The translations under genes and the position numbers were made by a program. Source: Allantophomopsis cytisporea (lineage: Eukaryota; Ascomycota; Leotiomycetes; Phacidiales; Phacidiaceae). Taken from it: DNA of 64,000 bases. How positions within the stretch are numbered: the stretch's first letter is position 1; every line of letters starts with the position of its first letter. Shown here one piece after another: positions 47,044 to 60,258 of this stretch. The stretch covers positions 434,001-498,000 of the forward strand of contig CP103020.1 of assembly GCA_024752435.1 (NCBI GenBank), in the 5' to 3' direction. Under the pieces are notes generated by a model. It was not told where the DNA came from and ran no database searches. It saw nothing but the letters and a program-made list of their open reading frames with translations.

Positions 47044-50000
47044 GGATACTCTGGGAATCGGTGTCGGCGTTGATATAGACCATTTGTACGATATATAAAT
47101 GTGATGCAGTTGTAGATCGACGCGGGTAGACTGATAAAAGTTCCTTTGCCGTCGAGGGCTGCTTTATTTTGATTGGGGGTCTTTTGGCATATTTCTGTCT
47201 ATATTCTTACGCCCTCCTCTATCTCTGCTTGTTTTCGCCCAGTGTTGCAAGTTGAAGGGGGTATAGGTTGGGCCTACATAGATTTGAGACGTTTTAGTTA
47301 GGAAATATGACTGTGATGCTTTTTGTTACTTATACAAAAGACATACTTCGCATAGCATCATTTCCTAATACCTACATTGGGGTTTCATCCAGTAGTCATT
47401 GTCGTATCACCACTAGCATGCCCAACTTATTGTTCTCGTGGACTCTGGTCCATTCAGTTTATAACTTTTAGACGTTTAACAATGATAGAATAGTGTACAT
47501 GAAACTCAATTGCTACATCCATATGTTCTGTAATGTACATATCTATCTACATACATTTCAGATCCCCAGCCCCTCATCTCCCAGAGAACAAAGCAGCGAA
47601 AGAAAAGGCGATTAATAGTGACCATCAGTGTCCCGTTCGGTATTGCCAATGAGAATCAGAGCCTCGTTGAATTTCCTTGGAAATAGCGGTGACGACGCTC
47701 ATCCGGGGGCTGGGATGAGTACCCATCATTGAGGCCCGACGGAATAGACGAGACAAGAGCGACAGCTGGACATCAAGCTGCACAAAAAGAAAAGAAGAAA
47801 AAGGGGGGGAAAGGAGGAGAAGTAGAGAAGAGAGAGACAAGATGGCTTCGTATCGCTGAAGAGTAGAGAATGAAATGGTCCATTCACCGGTGAAGACACA
47901 GTCGATAGTCGTATGCCGGTGAAGCCTCACCCAAGTCCAACCTACCGCACAGATCCAGTACTTATCACCCCGCCCCATCTCTAGACAACAACGGACGTGT
48001 TCAAGAAGTCAGGTGAGCTCAATCGAATATTCGATGAAGCTGGCATATCATATTCCCCTTCCCAATACCCTAATGCTCATTATCGGAATCTCGCTCTTCT
48101 CCGTTGAATTCAACGCCTCCTCCTCCCGCCACACTAATCGAATGCGGCCTGTACCCGCCACTCGGCGACGTTTTCGAGCTTCTAGAAAATGGCTAGACGG
48201 AGAAAGGCGGTGTTATGTGTGGATCATAAGATACCGTGTAGAGGTAGGTGAGTGATGGTGACGCCCTAGGCCGAGATATGTATGATGGCATGAGGTGAGA
48301 TCAAGTCTACGAAGAGGGAGGGAGAGTATGTGCCATGATGCTGGGTGTCGTCGAAGTCGTGAGGCGGTAGTGCGCAAGCAAATAAAGAATAAGCCTCACC
48401 GGAGACTTTGGCGTCTTCTATTCTAGATGTGATGTGTTTGTATCTTGTCTTGTCTTGTCTCGCCTTACGGTGCGCCACCGGTGGTGTATCCATAAAACAA
48501 TTACGACCTCTTCAAGACCACCTTGGTACACTTTGGGAGTCAATGGCACTCATCAGCCTCACCTAATCACCTCACACCACACCTCATCTCTACGACTCTA
48601 CTTCCACGTCCCAGCTTGACTCCCACTTACCCATGTACCCAGTCGGCCGTCACCAAGGCCACACCGAGGCGCACCCGAAGTGGCCCAAAGTGACAAGTAA
48701 CGACTCGACCGCCTGAGTTGGCATGCGTGGCTGATGCCAGCCGCTTCATTCTCTATCCCTTTGGCTTGTTTTATGTTGCTTGCTGGTGCTGGTGTTGGTG
48801 TTGTGATGGACTGTGCGTCGAGTCGGCTCCTGCTCCAAACACCTCGCACATGGCCCCTGCATGGAGATCGAGGTCCTGCTACACGAGCGTGTGTCGCATC
48901 TGTGCTGCGCCTGGGACTATGGTTGCAGTGAGCTGGAGGGAAAGGGAAAGATTTCTTTCTGCGTGGGCGTTTGATGTTGTTGTTAGAGGTGGGGGGGAGT
49001 GTGGTGCAATGTTTATGTACAGGTACTGTATGTAATTATGAGTGGCACTTTTTTATATCTTTTTCGGAGGGGATTTGGGGATTTGGGGATTTGAGGGAGG
49101 GTGAGTGGAGGTGTTGTTTTCTGTCTTGGTGTTTGGGACGGGCTTCTCATGGATTTCTAATCGAGGTTGCTGATACGGATATTTTGTTGATGCATCATCT
49201 AAATAGTGGACTCGTGGCGGCTGATGTTGATCGTCTACCTATCTACCTATTGTCTTGAATGATCCTGGAAACTCTCATGACCTTGGGACTCCGGAATATG
49301 CGGGCTCTCTATCCGGTGTATGTATGTATGTATGTACAATACGGAGAAAATTCAACGACAAACGAGATTTGATGGTTCTTGAATTGTTTACTGTGCTTTG
49401 TGATTTGGTGGATATTGTGTTTATCTAGAAAAAGAGGTAATGTCGTAATGAATGAATGAATGAAGGAAGGAAGGCCAAAGACCTTAGGCTCCGAGATAAA
49501 GCGGAGTAATGAGGCTGTTTTCTGACAATCTCCGTTCATTGAAGTTTGCATCTTATGATATATATTCTGCTTTGTGAAGTGAGTCGTTACTCTACTACCT
49601 ATAACAATCTGTTTGTACTCCGCACACCAAAGAAGTACATAACAGCACACGCTCTCATGTCAAAAACATAGAATACGCTTGCATTCGCATTCAGATCTAC
49701 ACGATGTTTATTGTTTTTCTGTCGTCATCGCTCTCCATAGCTCACTAAAAGCAAGAGTTCAAATGAAATGGATAGAGTAAAAGTCATCCTCCGTAGGCAC
49801 TGATGTACGTACTGCAATCTGAGTACCGGTCAATCCATGTGGGCCCTGTTGGGCATCATGCCTTGTAGGGTGGTGGTATGTATTGCGCAGTATTCTCAGA
49901 ATGTCCGTGAGCGTAATTCTATGTACTTACATTACCACATTACCTATGTTTCCAAAGGCTTTTCGGAAGGAAACTGCACGCAATCATCGCTAAACACAGC

Positions 50001-51209
50001 CATTGCCAGCGTTACCCTTGTACTCGTCATTTGCAAGTCAACAGAGCGAAATAAAGAAAGGCATTTGTTGATAGGTAAGTACGTGCCCAGATACCCCTCG
50101 GCCTTGTTTTTTCTTTTTGGTTTTTTTGGTTTTCTTTGGTGTCAGATCCATATTGGTTTCAATGAAAGCATTCGTGTTTTTTTTTTCTTTTACCTTTTCT
50201 TTCTCTTTCTCTCCATCTTTCTTTCACTTGCTAAGCAGACTATCTTCCTCTCTCCCTATGTATAATAATGTACGAACGCAATGTGTCGGTCTACTGTGTA
50301 GTTCTACTTTCAGCCTTCAGTGACTCTTTTCCATCTGCTCATTGTTTCTGCTCTCTCGAATGTCTTCCATACCAGAAATCCAAACTCTTTTCTGCCCTGG
50401 ACCTTACCTCATTCCAAAGCCAAAAAACCCAAGCCAAGAAACAAAATGTAAGGTTGGAGGGATGAACGAGGGATGGTACGGTCCAGAAGTACAAGTAATG
50501 AAGTAAAGTCCACTCCCATTGAACAAGCATGAACGGCCGTTCATGTCCGTGGTATTATACGCACCCAGACCATAGAAAGAACATGCTCACCACTTCGGGT
50601 CCAACATCGCATAGAGACAATAAGGAAAAGGAAAAGAGCAGAGGGACCCTGAAAGCATAAGACTCAAATTGAACGTCATCATCAAGAGTGGAGGGTGAAT
50701 ATCGCTCAATGGCGAATTGAACCACACATTCATTCTTGTCGTGATTGTTATTGTTACTGCCATTGTCTTCAGTGTAATTATTGTAGGTAATTATAATCAT
50801 AATTATAATCATAACTATAATCAGAATGTCATTTCATAGCCCATGAGTAAGTAACAATCCCAGTCAAAGCCATAGCCAAAGCCGACTGACTACAAAACAA
50901 AACAAAAGGGCTCCACAATCCATTCCCCCCAAAGAGCCAAGCAAAAAGAAAGAGACTTTCTTCAGGCTCTCTCCTCTTCCCAGTCTCCCGCCAATCTGCA
51001 CCTCATATCGGACTATTAAATCATAAATCAACTTTTACAAGGTCCAATTCCCCTCTAATTCACTACCTTACCCTTCCTTACCTTACCCAGCAAGTATCAT
51101 AGTATCCTTGCCAATACAATACCCACCCATGGCGAAGACCCGGATCCTAACACTCACTCACTCACTCCCTCCCTCCCTCACTTGCCTTGCTAACTAAACC
51201 CACTGACAT

Positions 51210-51425
51210 ACTCATACCATCCACCATCCACCAACCACCAACCATCATCCATCATCCACCATCCACCATCCACCAACCACCTTCTCCCACCTCCTCCCCC
51301 CCGTCTGTCCTCCACAACCGCTTTCACCCAAACTACATGCGACTACCATGACCATTACCACTACCATTACTACTACTACCATTACTACTACTACCACTAC
51401 CACTACCAATACCATTACCACCCAT
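51210..51425. repeat. CCAxx/ACY simple-sequence tracts
   Basis: Two neighbouring low-complexity tracts: imperfect ATCCACC/AACCACC units up to about 51285, then (ACTACC/ATTACT)n trinucleotides at 51345-51425. Both are pyrimidine-rich on the plus strand. Confidence 0.75.
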
Positions 51426-51894
51426 TCACCACCATTCACGCACCCTTGATACACAAACTTCTCCCGCTTCAAAAACGCTCGCATTCACCTCTCATTCACA
51501 CTACTCTCCTCCCATCTCAATCTCATACCTCACCTCACCTCACCTCACCTCTCTTTGCTGCTGCACCACAAAGTAAACAAGGTCTTATTCACCGTGATCT
51601 TGTGCTTTAACCCGTCATTGCGAACTTGAAAAATCCAAATTGATGCCTTCATTTATCCGTGTGTGCTCCTAAGACAACGCCTTACCCCTCGTGTCTCCTA
51701 CGCCAAAGCCGAGTCTCACCACCCTCGTTCATCTCCCGCTTCTTCTCTAGAGAACTTCATTACTACCGCACCATAAAACATAATTTCAGACGGAAGGCAT
51801 TCCCAGGAGCGACATCATCTTGTTCAACGGCTTCCCGACTCCAGCTCCCTCTCCGAAGGTGTCTCTCATGACCCATCAACATCCATAAACAATC

Positions 51895-51955
51895 GATCTC
51901 CCCTCCTCCTCCTCCTCCTCCTCCCACCCCCCCTCCCTCCTCTCTCTCCCCCACG
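51895..51955 (+). repeat. CTC polypyrimidine tract upstream of start codon
   Basis: A (CTC)n tract followed by C/T-only sequence lies 65-125 bp upstream of the Cdc4-like ATG. Pyrimidine tracts at this position are common near transcription starts of well-expressed fungal genes. Confidence 0.6.
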
Positions 51956-52019
51956 CCGCCCTTGTGTGTGATTGTATCTCTTTGATAAAAGAAGTATAAT
52001 ACCTTTACACCGGCCCACC

Positions 52020-54293
52020 ATGGACGACAAACACGTCAGCATAATGCCCAGCCTAAAAGAGAGAAGAGCATCCAGTGTGCAATACGCGGATGGCGAACTA
52101 TCGCCCACAAGGACTTCACTCACACTTATGACGAACAGTGGACGACCGCATCAGCCGACTCACCTCGTCGGCCCTCCACATATTCGAGGTCCACCTACAC
52201 CCAACATGTCGGCATCAGTTTCCGCCGAGCCTTCGACAGACCCCTCGCAGTCAGGGCATAGCGATATCCTTCGACCGCCGACTCCTGCCGAGAGTCCTCG
52301 ACCCGATCATGCCCAACCCGATTGGAGCACCGCAGGGGACCAGGAAGACCACCATCTCTCGATAATGCGAAATCACTTTGTGAATCTCAAAGGCCCGGAG
52401 AGGACAAGGTTGCTAGGGGAAATGCTGAATGTGTGCACATCGCATGAACTGAGCTTTGTTGCACAATTTGTCAGCCCACTGCTGAAGAAGGACCCCTTTA
52501 CAAGTCTGCCCGATGAACTTTGCTTACGGGTGAGAATGGTAAACACCCCCAAGAGAGACTGTGAACTGACTTTGGGTGACAGATTCTTTCGTTCATTGAC
52601 GACCCAAAGACATTGGCCTACGCCTCGCAAGTTTCAAGAGTATGGAGAGAGCTTCTTAGCGACGACATGACATGGAAAGCGTTGTGCGAAAAGCATGGAT
52701 ACAGAAGGTTTTCGGAGAATTTAATAGATATCAGCCCTATTGCTCAGACAGTGCGACCGGCACCATATCCACTCACAGGTGTTGACAATTCAGACTCGGG
52801 CTCTGGCCTCTCAACACCAACCTCGTTGTTCGCATCCTCACTCCAATCAACGGGCTCAAAGAGCTTCGACAGTGCCACTAGTGCCGTGGCATTAAGACGG
52901 CCCAAAATTCGATCTTACAAATCTCATTTCAAGCAGCGATATCGTGTTGAGACAGCGTGGAGAACTAGAGGAACGATGATCGACAAGCATATCACCCCAG
53001 ACCAAGGAGTGGTCACCAGTCTTCACCTCACCCCAAAATACATTGTGGTTGCTTTGGATAACGCGAAGATTCATGTGTTTAACACAGATGGTGGACAACA
53101 GAAGACCCTGCAAGGGCATGTTATGGGTGTATGGGCAATGATCCCTTGGGGAGACACACTTGTTAGTGGCGGTTGCGATCGTGATGTTCGTGTGTGGAAC
53201 TTGGCAACTGGGTATGTTTTAATACTGCGTATTGAGAAAGGCCTCCAAAACTAATATCGTACAGTGAAAGCACACACACGCTGAGAGGACACACCTCGAC
53301 TGTCAGATGCCTTAAAATGTCCGATGAGAACACCGCCATTTCAGGATCGCGGGACACGACTCTCCGAGTTTGGGATATCAAGACGGGACTTTGCAAGAAC
53401 GTTCTTGTTGGTCATCAGGCTAGCGTTCGATGCTTGGAGATCCACGGTGACATTGTTGTATCTGGAAGTTACGATACTACAGCTCGCGTATGGAGTATTT
53501 CCGAGGGCAGATGTCTCCGCACTCTCTCGGGGCACTTCAGCCAAATCTATGCTATTGCCTTCGACGGCAACAGGATCGCCACCGGTAGTCTTGATACGAG
53601 TGTGAGAATCTGGGATCCAAACAACGGGTATGTATTATTGATCTACGTGCATATATCGTCCGCTAACATCTTTCAGTACTTGCCAAGCCATTCTTCAAGG
53701 TCACACTTCTTTGGTAGGACAACTTCAAATGCGTGGTGACACGCTCGTGACTGGAGGTTCCGATGGTTCGGTCCGAGTTTGGTCATTAGAAAAGATGGCA
53801 CCTATCCACAGACTTGCTGCACACGACAACAGCGTTACGAGTTTACAATTCGATGAGACAAGAGTTGTCAGTGGTGGCAGTGATGGACGTGTGAAGGTTT
53901 GGGACTTGAAGACGGGCCAGCTCGTCAGAGAGCTCGGTAGACCGGCTGATGCGGTTTGGCGAGTTGCTTTCGAGGAGGAGAAGTGTGTTGTAATGGCCAG
54001 TCGTGCGAATCGGACAGTCATGGAGGTAAGATTCCATATTCATTATTCTCACAAGCAGAACTGATCCCTGTTAGGTCTGGTCGTTTTCGCCTCCAGACGA
54101 CTATGCAGCATACAACACACCCAGTCGTCCTTTAAGTGCTGTGGAATATCGCACAGATAAATCGGCACAAGATATCACTAAATCAGAAGTTACTTATGGC
54201 GAGGATACAGAGATGGCAGAGGCTGGTCCCTCGACCGCACCACCCGGCGTAACGAGCCATGTTGGTGCTACCTTCTTCCACGATTATCCCTAA
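52020..54293 (+). CDS. CDC4: F-box/WD40 substrate receptor, Cdc4/Fbw7 type
   Basis: Substrate-binding subunit of an SCF ubiquitin ligase that recognises phosphorylated targets. Five exons, 52020..52529, 52583..53211, 53265..53627, 53677..54025 and 54075..54293, with four introns of 49-53 nt, give 689 aa. A disordered N-terminus (about 1-115) is followed by a dimerisation segment (GPERTRLLGEMLNVC), the F-box (FTSLPDELCLRILSFIDDPK then LAYASQVSRVWRELL) and WD40 repeats from about residue 270 to 640. Several blades end in the classic VW/VWD (DRDVRVWNLATG, DTTLRVWDIKTG, DTTARVWSISEG, DTSVRIWDPNNG, DGRVKVWDLKTG). The CACCATGG context favours the ATG at 52020. Cdc4 versus the related Neurospora FWD-1 or Pop1/2 cannot be settled without phylogeny; Met30-type is less likely. 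Confidence 0.9.
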
Positions 54294-55147
54294 GGAGTGA
54301 GGAAGAGAAACAAAAGTTGGCAGTTTCGAAAATCTTTGAAAGCAGTTTGATATCACAAATATGCCCTTTACACGACATTCACGTAGGGCTATCCAAATTA
54401 AGCTGTGCGGGAAACATAATTTGTGGCTGGAGTCCACCCAATCAGTCCGCCTCTCAGGATGAGGCCATTTTCAAATTCGGAGTCCAATATTTCGAGCCGT
54501 TACAGGCATGGGCTAGCGTACTTCATGGCAGGAGTATCACAATGCATTTATGGCGTCATATGGGATTTTTTCGATTTTTTGTATTTTTTGATACCGATGG
54601 ATTTTGGGGGGGACGGTATTACTCCCGGGTCGGTGTTGGTTTTTGAGAGGTTTCATTATTTTTGGAGGCAGGTGAACGAGGTGCAACTGCACGGGTTTAA
54701 CTTTCGCATTGACTAGCTTTTTTTTTTTCTTGCTTTTTGTTCCCCTTCATGATAGAGAATGGGAGCAAAGAATGCCATTTACATACAATGTTGGATGCTT
54801 CTTTTGGATCAAAACATTGCAAGAGAGTGAATTGAAATGAAGTGGATATTGTGAGGTCAAAAGTGGTTAATATACCCCCTTCTACAGGGTAAGTCTGGAA
54901 TAAGGCCTTGAGAATGTTGAGCTATTGTCCCGTTCTCGCAATCCACGAAAACGAAGAGGGACGAGGGGGAGTCCGGAGGGCTTTGTCGGCGAAATACCAC
55001 TCAGGGACCTCCGCCACTAATCCCGGAAAGTAATTCACGTGATTCCCGAGCTAGCGCAATTTCACAGCTCCCAACGAAGTTCAACATCTTCGATTGCGGG
55101 TTACGAGAGCTTTACGTTCGCAGCCATCTCCTCCTCATCATACAATC
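54294..55147. promoter_or_regulatory. CDC4-like 3' flank and PDA1 promoter
   Basis: No gene is seen here. A CACGTG hexamer at 55036-55041, about 110 bp before the PDA1 start, could bind a bHLH factor. That is a short motif and only suggestive. Confidence 0.35.
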
Positions 55148-56607
55148 ATGTTCTCCCGCACATTGAGAACCAGCCGGGCCGCGCCTCTGCGCAGGAGTGC
55201 TCTCCAGCCTCTTGTCAAGCGTACCGTCACCACCGACGCGGCTTCTGCGCACGCCGACAAAGAGGCTGTTCCAAAGGTATGGGAATTTCTAATCGAGGCT
55301 CGGCCATCCCGGCTGCACAATTCCAATTGATGAACGGCTTTGCTGATGGTGTCCGTCTCTGCTACAGGAAGATGAGAAGCCTTTCCAGGTCCAGCTCTCC
55401 GATGAGTCCTTCGAGACTTACGAGCTCGACCCTCCCACCTATACTCTCGACACCACCAAGGCCGAGTTGAAGCAGATGTACACTGATATGGTCTCCACTC
55501 GGTATGTGTAGAGCAATTCAGGGCAAAGCCAATGTCATATTAGGGAGCGAAATTATTGACGAATTGTGATCTCTAGTCGTATGGAGATGGCCGCCGACAG
55601 ACTCTACAAGGAGAAGAAGATCCGTGGTTTCTGCCATTTGTCCACCGGTCAGGAAGCTGTCGCAACCGGAATTGAGCATGCCATCACCAAGGAGGACGAT
55701 GTTATCACCGCCTACAGATGCCACGGCTTCGCCTACATGCGTGGTGCTTCCGTCAAGTCCATCATCGGAGAACTTCTCGGTCGCCGTGACGGTATCGCCT
55801 ACGGAAAGGGTGGTTCTATGCACATGTTCACCAAGGGCTTCTACGGTGGTAACGGTATCGTCGGTGCTCAGGTTCCCGTCGGTGCCGGTCTTGCCTTCGC
55901 TCACAAGTATGAGGGCCGCAAGAACGTCTCCGTCGCTCTCTATGGTGATGGTGCTTCTAACCAGGGTCAAGTCTTTGAGGCTTTCAACATGGCTAAGCTC
56001 TGGAACCTTCCAGTTCTGTTCGGTTGTGAGAGTAAGTACCATGTCATCCACTGCATTGTTTTTCGTGCAAAATGACTGCTTTTGATACTAATACAATCCA
56101 GACAACAAGTACGGAATGGGTACTGCCGCCAACCGCTCCTCCGCTTTGACCGACTACTACAAGCGCGGTCAATACATCCCAGGTCTTAAGGTCAACGGAA
56201 TGGATGTCCTCGCCGTCAAGCAGGCTGTCGCCTACGCCCGCGAGTACGCCACCAGCGGCAACGGCCCATTGGTTCTCGAGTACGTCACCTACCGTTACGG
56301 AGGACACTCCATGTCCGACCCAGGAACCACCTACAGAACCCGCGAGGAGATCCAGCGCATGCGCTCCACCCAGGATCCAATTGCCGGTCTCAAGCAGAAG
56401 CTCCTCGACTGGGGTGTCGTCTCCGAGGACGAGCTCAAGACCATCGACAAGGAGGCTCGCGCCGCTGTCGACGCTGAGGTCAAGGAGGCTGAGGCCATGG
56501 CCTTCCCTGAGGCTACTCCTCAAATCCTTTACGAGGACATCTACGTTCGTGGATCTGAGCCACAGTTCATGCGTGGTAGAACTGTTGAGGAGAGCTATTA
56601 CTACTAG
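55148..56607 (+). CDS. PDA1: Pyruvate dehydrogenase E1 component alpha subunit
   Basis: The alpha chain of mitochondrial E1 binds thiamine diphosphate and decarboxylates pyruvate, feeding acetyl-CoA to the TCA cycle. Four exons, 55148..55276, 55368..55501, 55577..56031 and 56102..56607, with introns of 91, 75 and 70 nt, give 407 aa. The N-terminus is an Arg/Ser/Ala presequence (MFSRTLRTSRAAPLRRSALQ). The ThDP-binding motif is GDGASNQGQVFEAFNMAKLW ending in NN (split by intron 3), and the regulatory phosphorylation loop appears as YRYGGHSMSDPG. FCHLSTGQEAVATGIE and GKGGSMHMF are further E1 alpha signatures. Codon use is strongly biased to C-ending codons compared with its neighbours, as expected of a highly expressed gene. 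Confidence 0.97.
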
Positions 56608-58351
56608 ATCTGCTAGTTGTTAGGCGTGTTGGAGGCTTGTTTTTGACGGTTGGTGGGATGGAAGACTCGCCCGTTGTGGCGTGGCTGTATCATAGCTGGA
56701 TTCAATAGAATTTGATTTGTATACCCCCTTGGTTGTTTGAGAGTCTGAGTTGTGAAGATTTGTGAAGCGAAGTGTCGCTGGAGATTTTGAGAGTGTGTGA
56801 TTGTGTGATTTTGCAAGTGGATAAGGTTATAGTGCTGAGTGCTGAGATCATGAGATGATAAATCCGCAAGCGATATGAGGCTCACACCCCTTTCTGACAT
56901 TCAGGGAAATAGCCATCCAGCTCATGTATCAGATATGCCCAGCTCAGAGCCTAGCAAATCCCAGTTCATCCAGTTTGTTCGACTTGTACATATCATTTAG
57001 CTTGAGTTTGGATAGATTGGCTTGGGGTAATTGTGATGTGAATATCGGGTATGCTGTGTTCAAGTGTAATTATGTACTCAAGTGATGAACCTGAGGGATG
57101 CGGACATGGAGGTTGTTTCTTTTAGAGAAGGCTTGGACAGATATTAGGTATGAAATCTTGTGCTTTGTATGGTGTGCGGGTTTCTTGTATGTACGTATCT
57201 TAGAATCGAGTGGCTCTTTTGTTGCCAACAAACAAGTTGTGCAAATTGCTGCGGAGGACTTTAACCAGAAGGCTTCGACTGAGGATTACGCAAGTATTTT
57301 TTTAGAGAAAAGAAGAAGATGACAATGGGTCTGACTTTGTAGACCGCTATAATGCGCATATTGGATTGCAGACTATACATTACTGTAGCTATCAATGTTG
57401 GTGGTAGTAAAGGACCAGATACTTACCTTCCCAAGTGGTACTTTTATACTATTTAATCCTTCTCGACCACCAATCTCTCGACACAGGTCCTATTGCCAAG
57501 AGCCGTACGGTTACACTTATATAGGATGAGAAAAATGATAGAGCATTCTAACTAAGATTTCATCTTCAAATCGACCTCTCTGAGAAGGTAGAGGAAAGGA
57601 CGAGGTAAAACAAGAGGTTTATTAGTGTAAGGACTGCAGTAAGAAACAATGTACTATAGACATTCTTTTCTTTACCCAAACGAAAGAAAACAGATTGATC
57701 TGCAAACACAATGGGAGACAAATGTACATGGTTACGTAGTGCCAACCAGTTTAGTTAATTAAATTTTACACTTGTTTATAGTGAGGTGGGTTAAAACAAT
57801 GATGATAAGGACGATATCAACCGTAGTTGTGGCAAGACAATAGCTATGTCTTAAGATAAGACAACTTCTTAAGTATCAGAAGAGGGTAAGAAGAGGGCCT
57901 ACCAGTTTCAAGGAGATGGATTACAGAATGTATGCAAGTTATAATATTGCAATTACAAACAGTACAATAACAGTTTTGTAGTATATAACAGTTCTACAGA
58001 GGTTGCTAACAAATGACCCTTACAAATAGAATCAAACAAAAACAACAATCCGTTTGAGTTGGATGCAAGTGTCTTGTTTTGTCTAGAGGAGAACAAAGAT
58101 ATTATTTTATAGTTTCCTGGCTCCTGCCTAAGCAACTCTGGCTTAGTATTCATTTCACATAGAGATACGGGATAACCGGATATTTGAAAGACAAGACCCT
58201 TTAAAAGTATTTGGCACTTCGTGAAAGCAATCTCAACAATCTCAAAATAAATTCATAGTAACTTTCTGATTGACAAGCTGATACCAATATGTTAGTACAT
58301 ATATGATAGCTTCGATTAGATCATGAAGATATATAGTACGCCTGGAAAAGT
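56608..58351. other. 1.7-kb intergenic, AT-rich in its right half
   Basis: The left part is PDA1 3' flank. From about 57350 to 58330 the sequence is AT-rich with stops in all frames and resembles old repeat sequence, without any identifiable element. The hydrolase gene ends at its right side. Confidence 0.4.
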
Positions 58352-59708
58352 CTAAAGCATCTCCCTAATAGTATCAACAATATTCTTTAACCCCTTCTGC
58401 CTCTCCTCCCTTGTACTGCTCAAGAACAACGCTGCAACTGGCCAAGCATGAATGCCACCTTTTTCCTCCCGACTCTCAACTTTTATGTTCGCCTTTCTGA
58501 ACAACCCCACTAGATCCCTGATTTCTGGTGCGAACACCTCCTCTGCACCATACATAAACAAAAATCCTTTCTCAGGACTAGCTCTTTCCCACCACTCCAC
58601 CTCCTTACAATTCCCAGGAGACACTAGGGGATCATCAAGAGCAATCTTACTGCCCGCATACTGTCTGGCATATAAATGCAAATTTTCGGTGTCGAGGTAG
58701 TCGCTTGGTGTGTTCTTATCCTGTGGGGAAGCAAGGGTTGTCCATGGCGATATGAGAACAGCCATGCCTGGCATTGGAGAATCGGACTGTCTTGCGAGAT
58801 GAAGGAGAAGACTAAGAATTAAGGTTCCGCCTGCTGAGTCGCCGCTTATACACACTTTAGAGGACATTGGGGCTCTAGAAAGTGCGTACTTGTAGCCAGT
58901 GATAGTTTGTTGCAACTGTGTGGGATAACAGGCATCTGGTACTAGTGAATACTCGAGAGAAAAGATGGCAGGATTTCGATAGCCTGAATCTTTGAGGAGA
59001 TGAATCCATGCTAATAAGAATTCGAGATAAAAATAGCTTGAACCCATAGAGAACCCGCCACCTGTAATTGTTAGATAGTTAGATGATGGGAATAGGTTAG
59101 GTACCGTGTGCATAATATATCACAATGTCGGGCTCTGTCTCAGAGTCTTCTGTAATCCATAGTCCCTTCATCCGGTCCTGCGATCACGTCAGCCTCAAGT
59201 GATGTTGACTTTTCGAGAGGGGACAGTTTACCTTTTCAACAGCATACCAATGAACCGGAGACAACAGATAGCCGTGTCTGAGCATCCGAAATCTCAAGAA
59301 CGGTAAGGCAACCAGCTTTGAAAAGAATACACGGCCAATATTAGAAGGAATGTTGGCAAATGCATAGCGTACACAGCGGATCACGAAATCTTCGAAGAGA
59401 GAAGCTTGCTGGACAAAGGGGATTTGGCGCTTTCGGGACACGAGCGTATGCTCAAAAAGGAACCTTAGAGGTAATTTTATAACTATTCTTCTGTCAGAAG
59501 TTTTCCAAAAAATAGAGAACAAACCAATGAAATTCAAATCGAGATGTGAATAGTAACAATAATAAGTTCTGAGAAACCTACGGAGAAATGGCAATGCACG
59601 AATTGCACATGATAATGTGACGAACAGACCAACATGATAAAGTAATTGAGGTGCGAGAAAGATGAGGAAAACAATGCAATCTAAATACGATACCTGACCC
59701 AGAATCAT
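58352..59708 (-). CDS. Membrane-anchored alpha/beta hydrolase (HSL-type esterase)
   Basis: Carboxylesterase/lipase of the hormone-sensitive-lipase family; substrate unknown. Model: 59708..59582, 59482..59232, 59177..59105 and 59061..58352, 386 aa. Intron 3 is only 43 nt. The N-terminus has a hydrophobic span (LDCIVFLIFLAPQLLYHVGL), suggesting membrane anchoring. The oxyanion-hole motif HGGG is formed across intron 3 (...IVIYYAHG / GGFSMGS), the nucleophile lies in CISGDSAGGTLILSLLL (about residue 222), and the His in EEKGGIHAWPV (about 354). The first intron (59483..59581, GTAGGT..AATAG) is 99 nt and open, so leaving it in gives a 419-aa protein with 33 extra residues. I prefer splicing because those residues interrupt a conserved-looking stretch. 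Confidence 0.82.
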
Positions 59709-60258
59709 GACTGACTGAGCACGCTCAACAAATTGCTCAAATCGTCCCTTAAATTAGTCATAGAAGTCGTAGAAATCGTATCACTGACGCAAGGAAGGCC
59801 AGGTTCAAGTTGAGTGAGAGATGCAACGACAGATTACATAAGCAATCATATCGTCGTCATCGTGACTGTCAAGGCATACTTTCAGGATACACATTTTAAA
59901 CAACTTTGCCAAAATTGTCAAGCTTGTACTTAACTTATAGCTATATCTAATATAGTGAAAAACAAGTGTTTCCATACACTTCTAGATATCACTAACTCCA
60001 ATCATAGCCCTTAAATTCTTGTCACGTGCGGGGTTCGGAAGCAGCTACCTTACCCTGGAAACGAGGTCTTCCCCAGTGACCAAAGCGCAAAATGGATTGT
60101 TAGAAAGTGAGCAACAATTTACACGAACACGCTAACATCTCCACATTCCTTCAAACAACCTTTGAACTTGGCGCGGACCATGACATAGATTCCAGATTTT
60201 TCTTTTCAAAACACAAAAGCCCCCTGGGCAAACAACATAATCTTAATCGTTGCGCGAC
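59709..60258. promoter_or_regulatory. Divergent promoter, hydrolase / RING gene
   Basis: This 550-bp interval separates two divergent genes. A CACGTG hexamer lies at 60023-60028, 230 bp before the RING gene start. Nothing else is recognised. Confidence 0.35.

Larger units (their letters stand above)
47044..52019. other. 5-kb region without a supportable gene
   Basis: No frame on either strand shows a recognised domain or a convincing exon set. It contains simple repeats: TGTA (49317-49335), AATG/AAGG (about 49448-49475), a T/C-rich stretch around 50105-50250, CCATCCACCA-type repeats (about 51210-51285), ACT/ACC trinucleotides (51345-51425), CACCT repeats (51530-51550) and a CTC polypyrimidine tract (51900-51955) near the next gene. 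It probably serves as extended promoter and 5' UTR of the F-box/WD40 gene and may carry a non-coding transcript. Confidence 0.45.

Noticed and set aside
47625..47978. 117-codon minus-strand frame with a hydrophobic stretch
   Set aside because: The Leu/Ser run is coded by a simple purine-rich tract (about 47785-47840); nothing else supports a gene.
49317..49475. TGTA and AATG/AAGG repeats considered as a CRISPR-like or structured array
   Set aside because: They are ordinary microsatellites without spacers.
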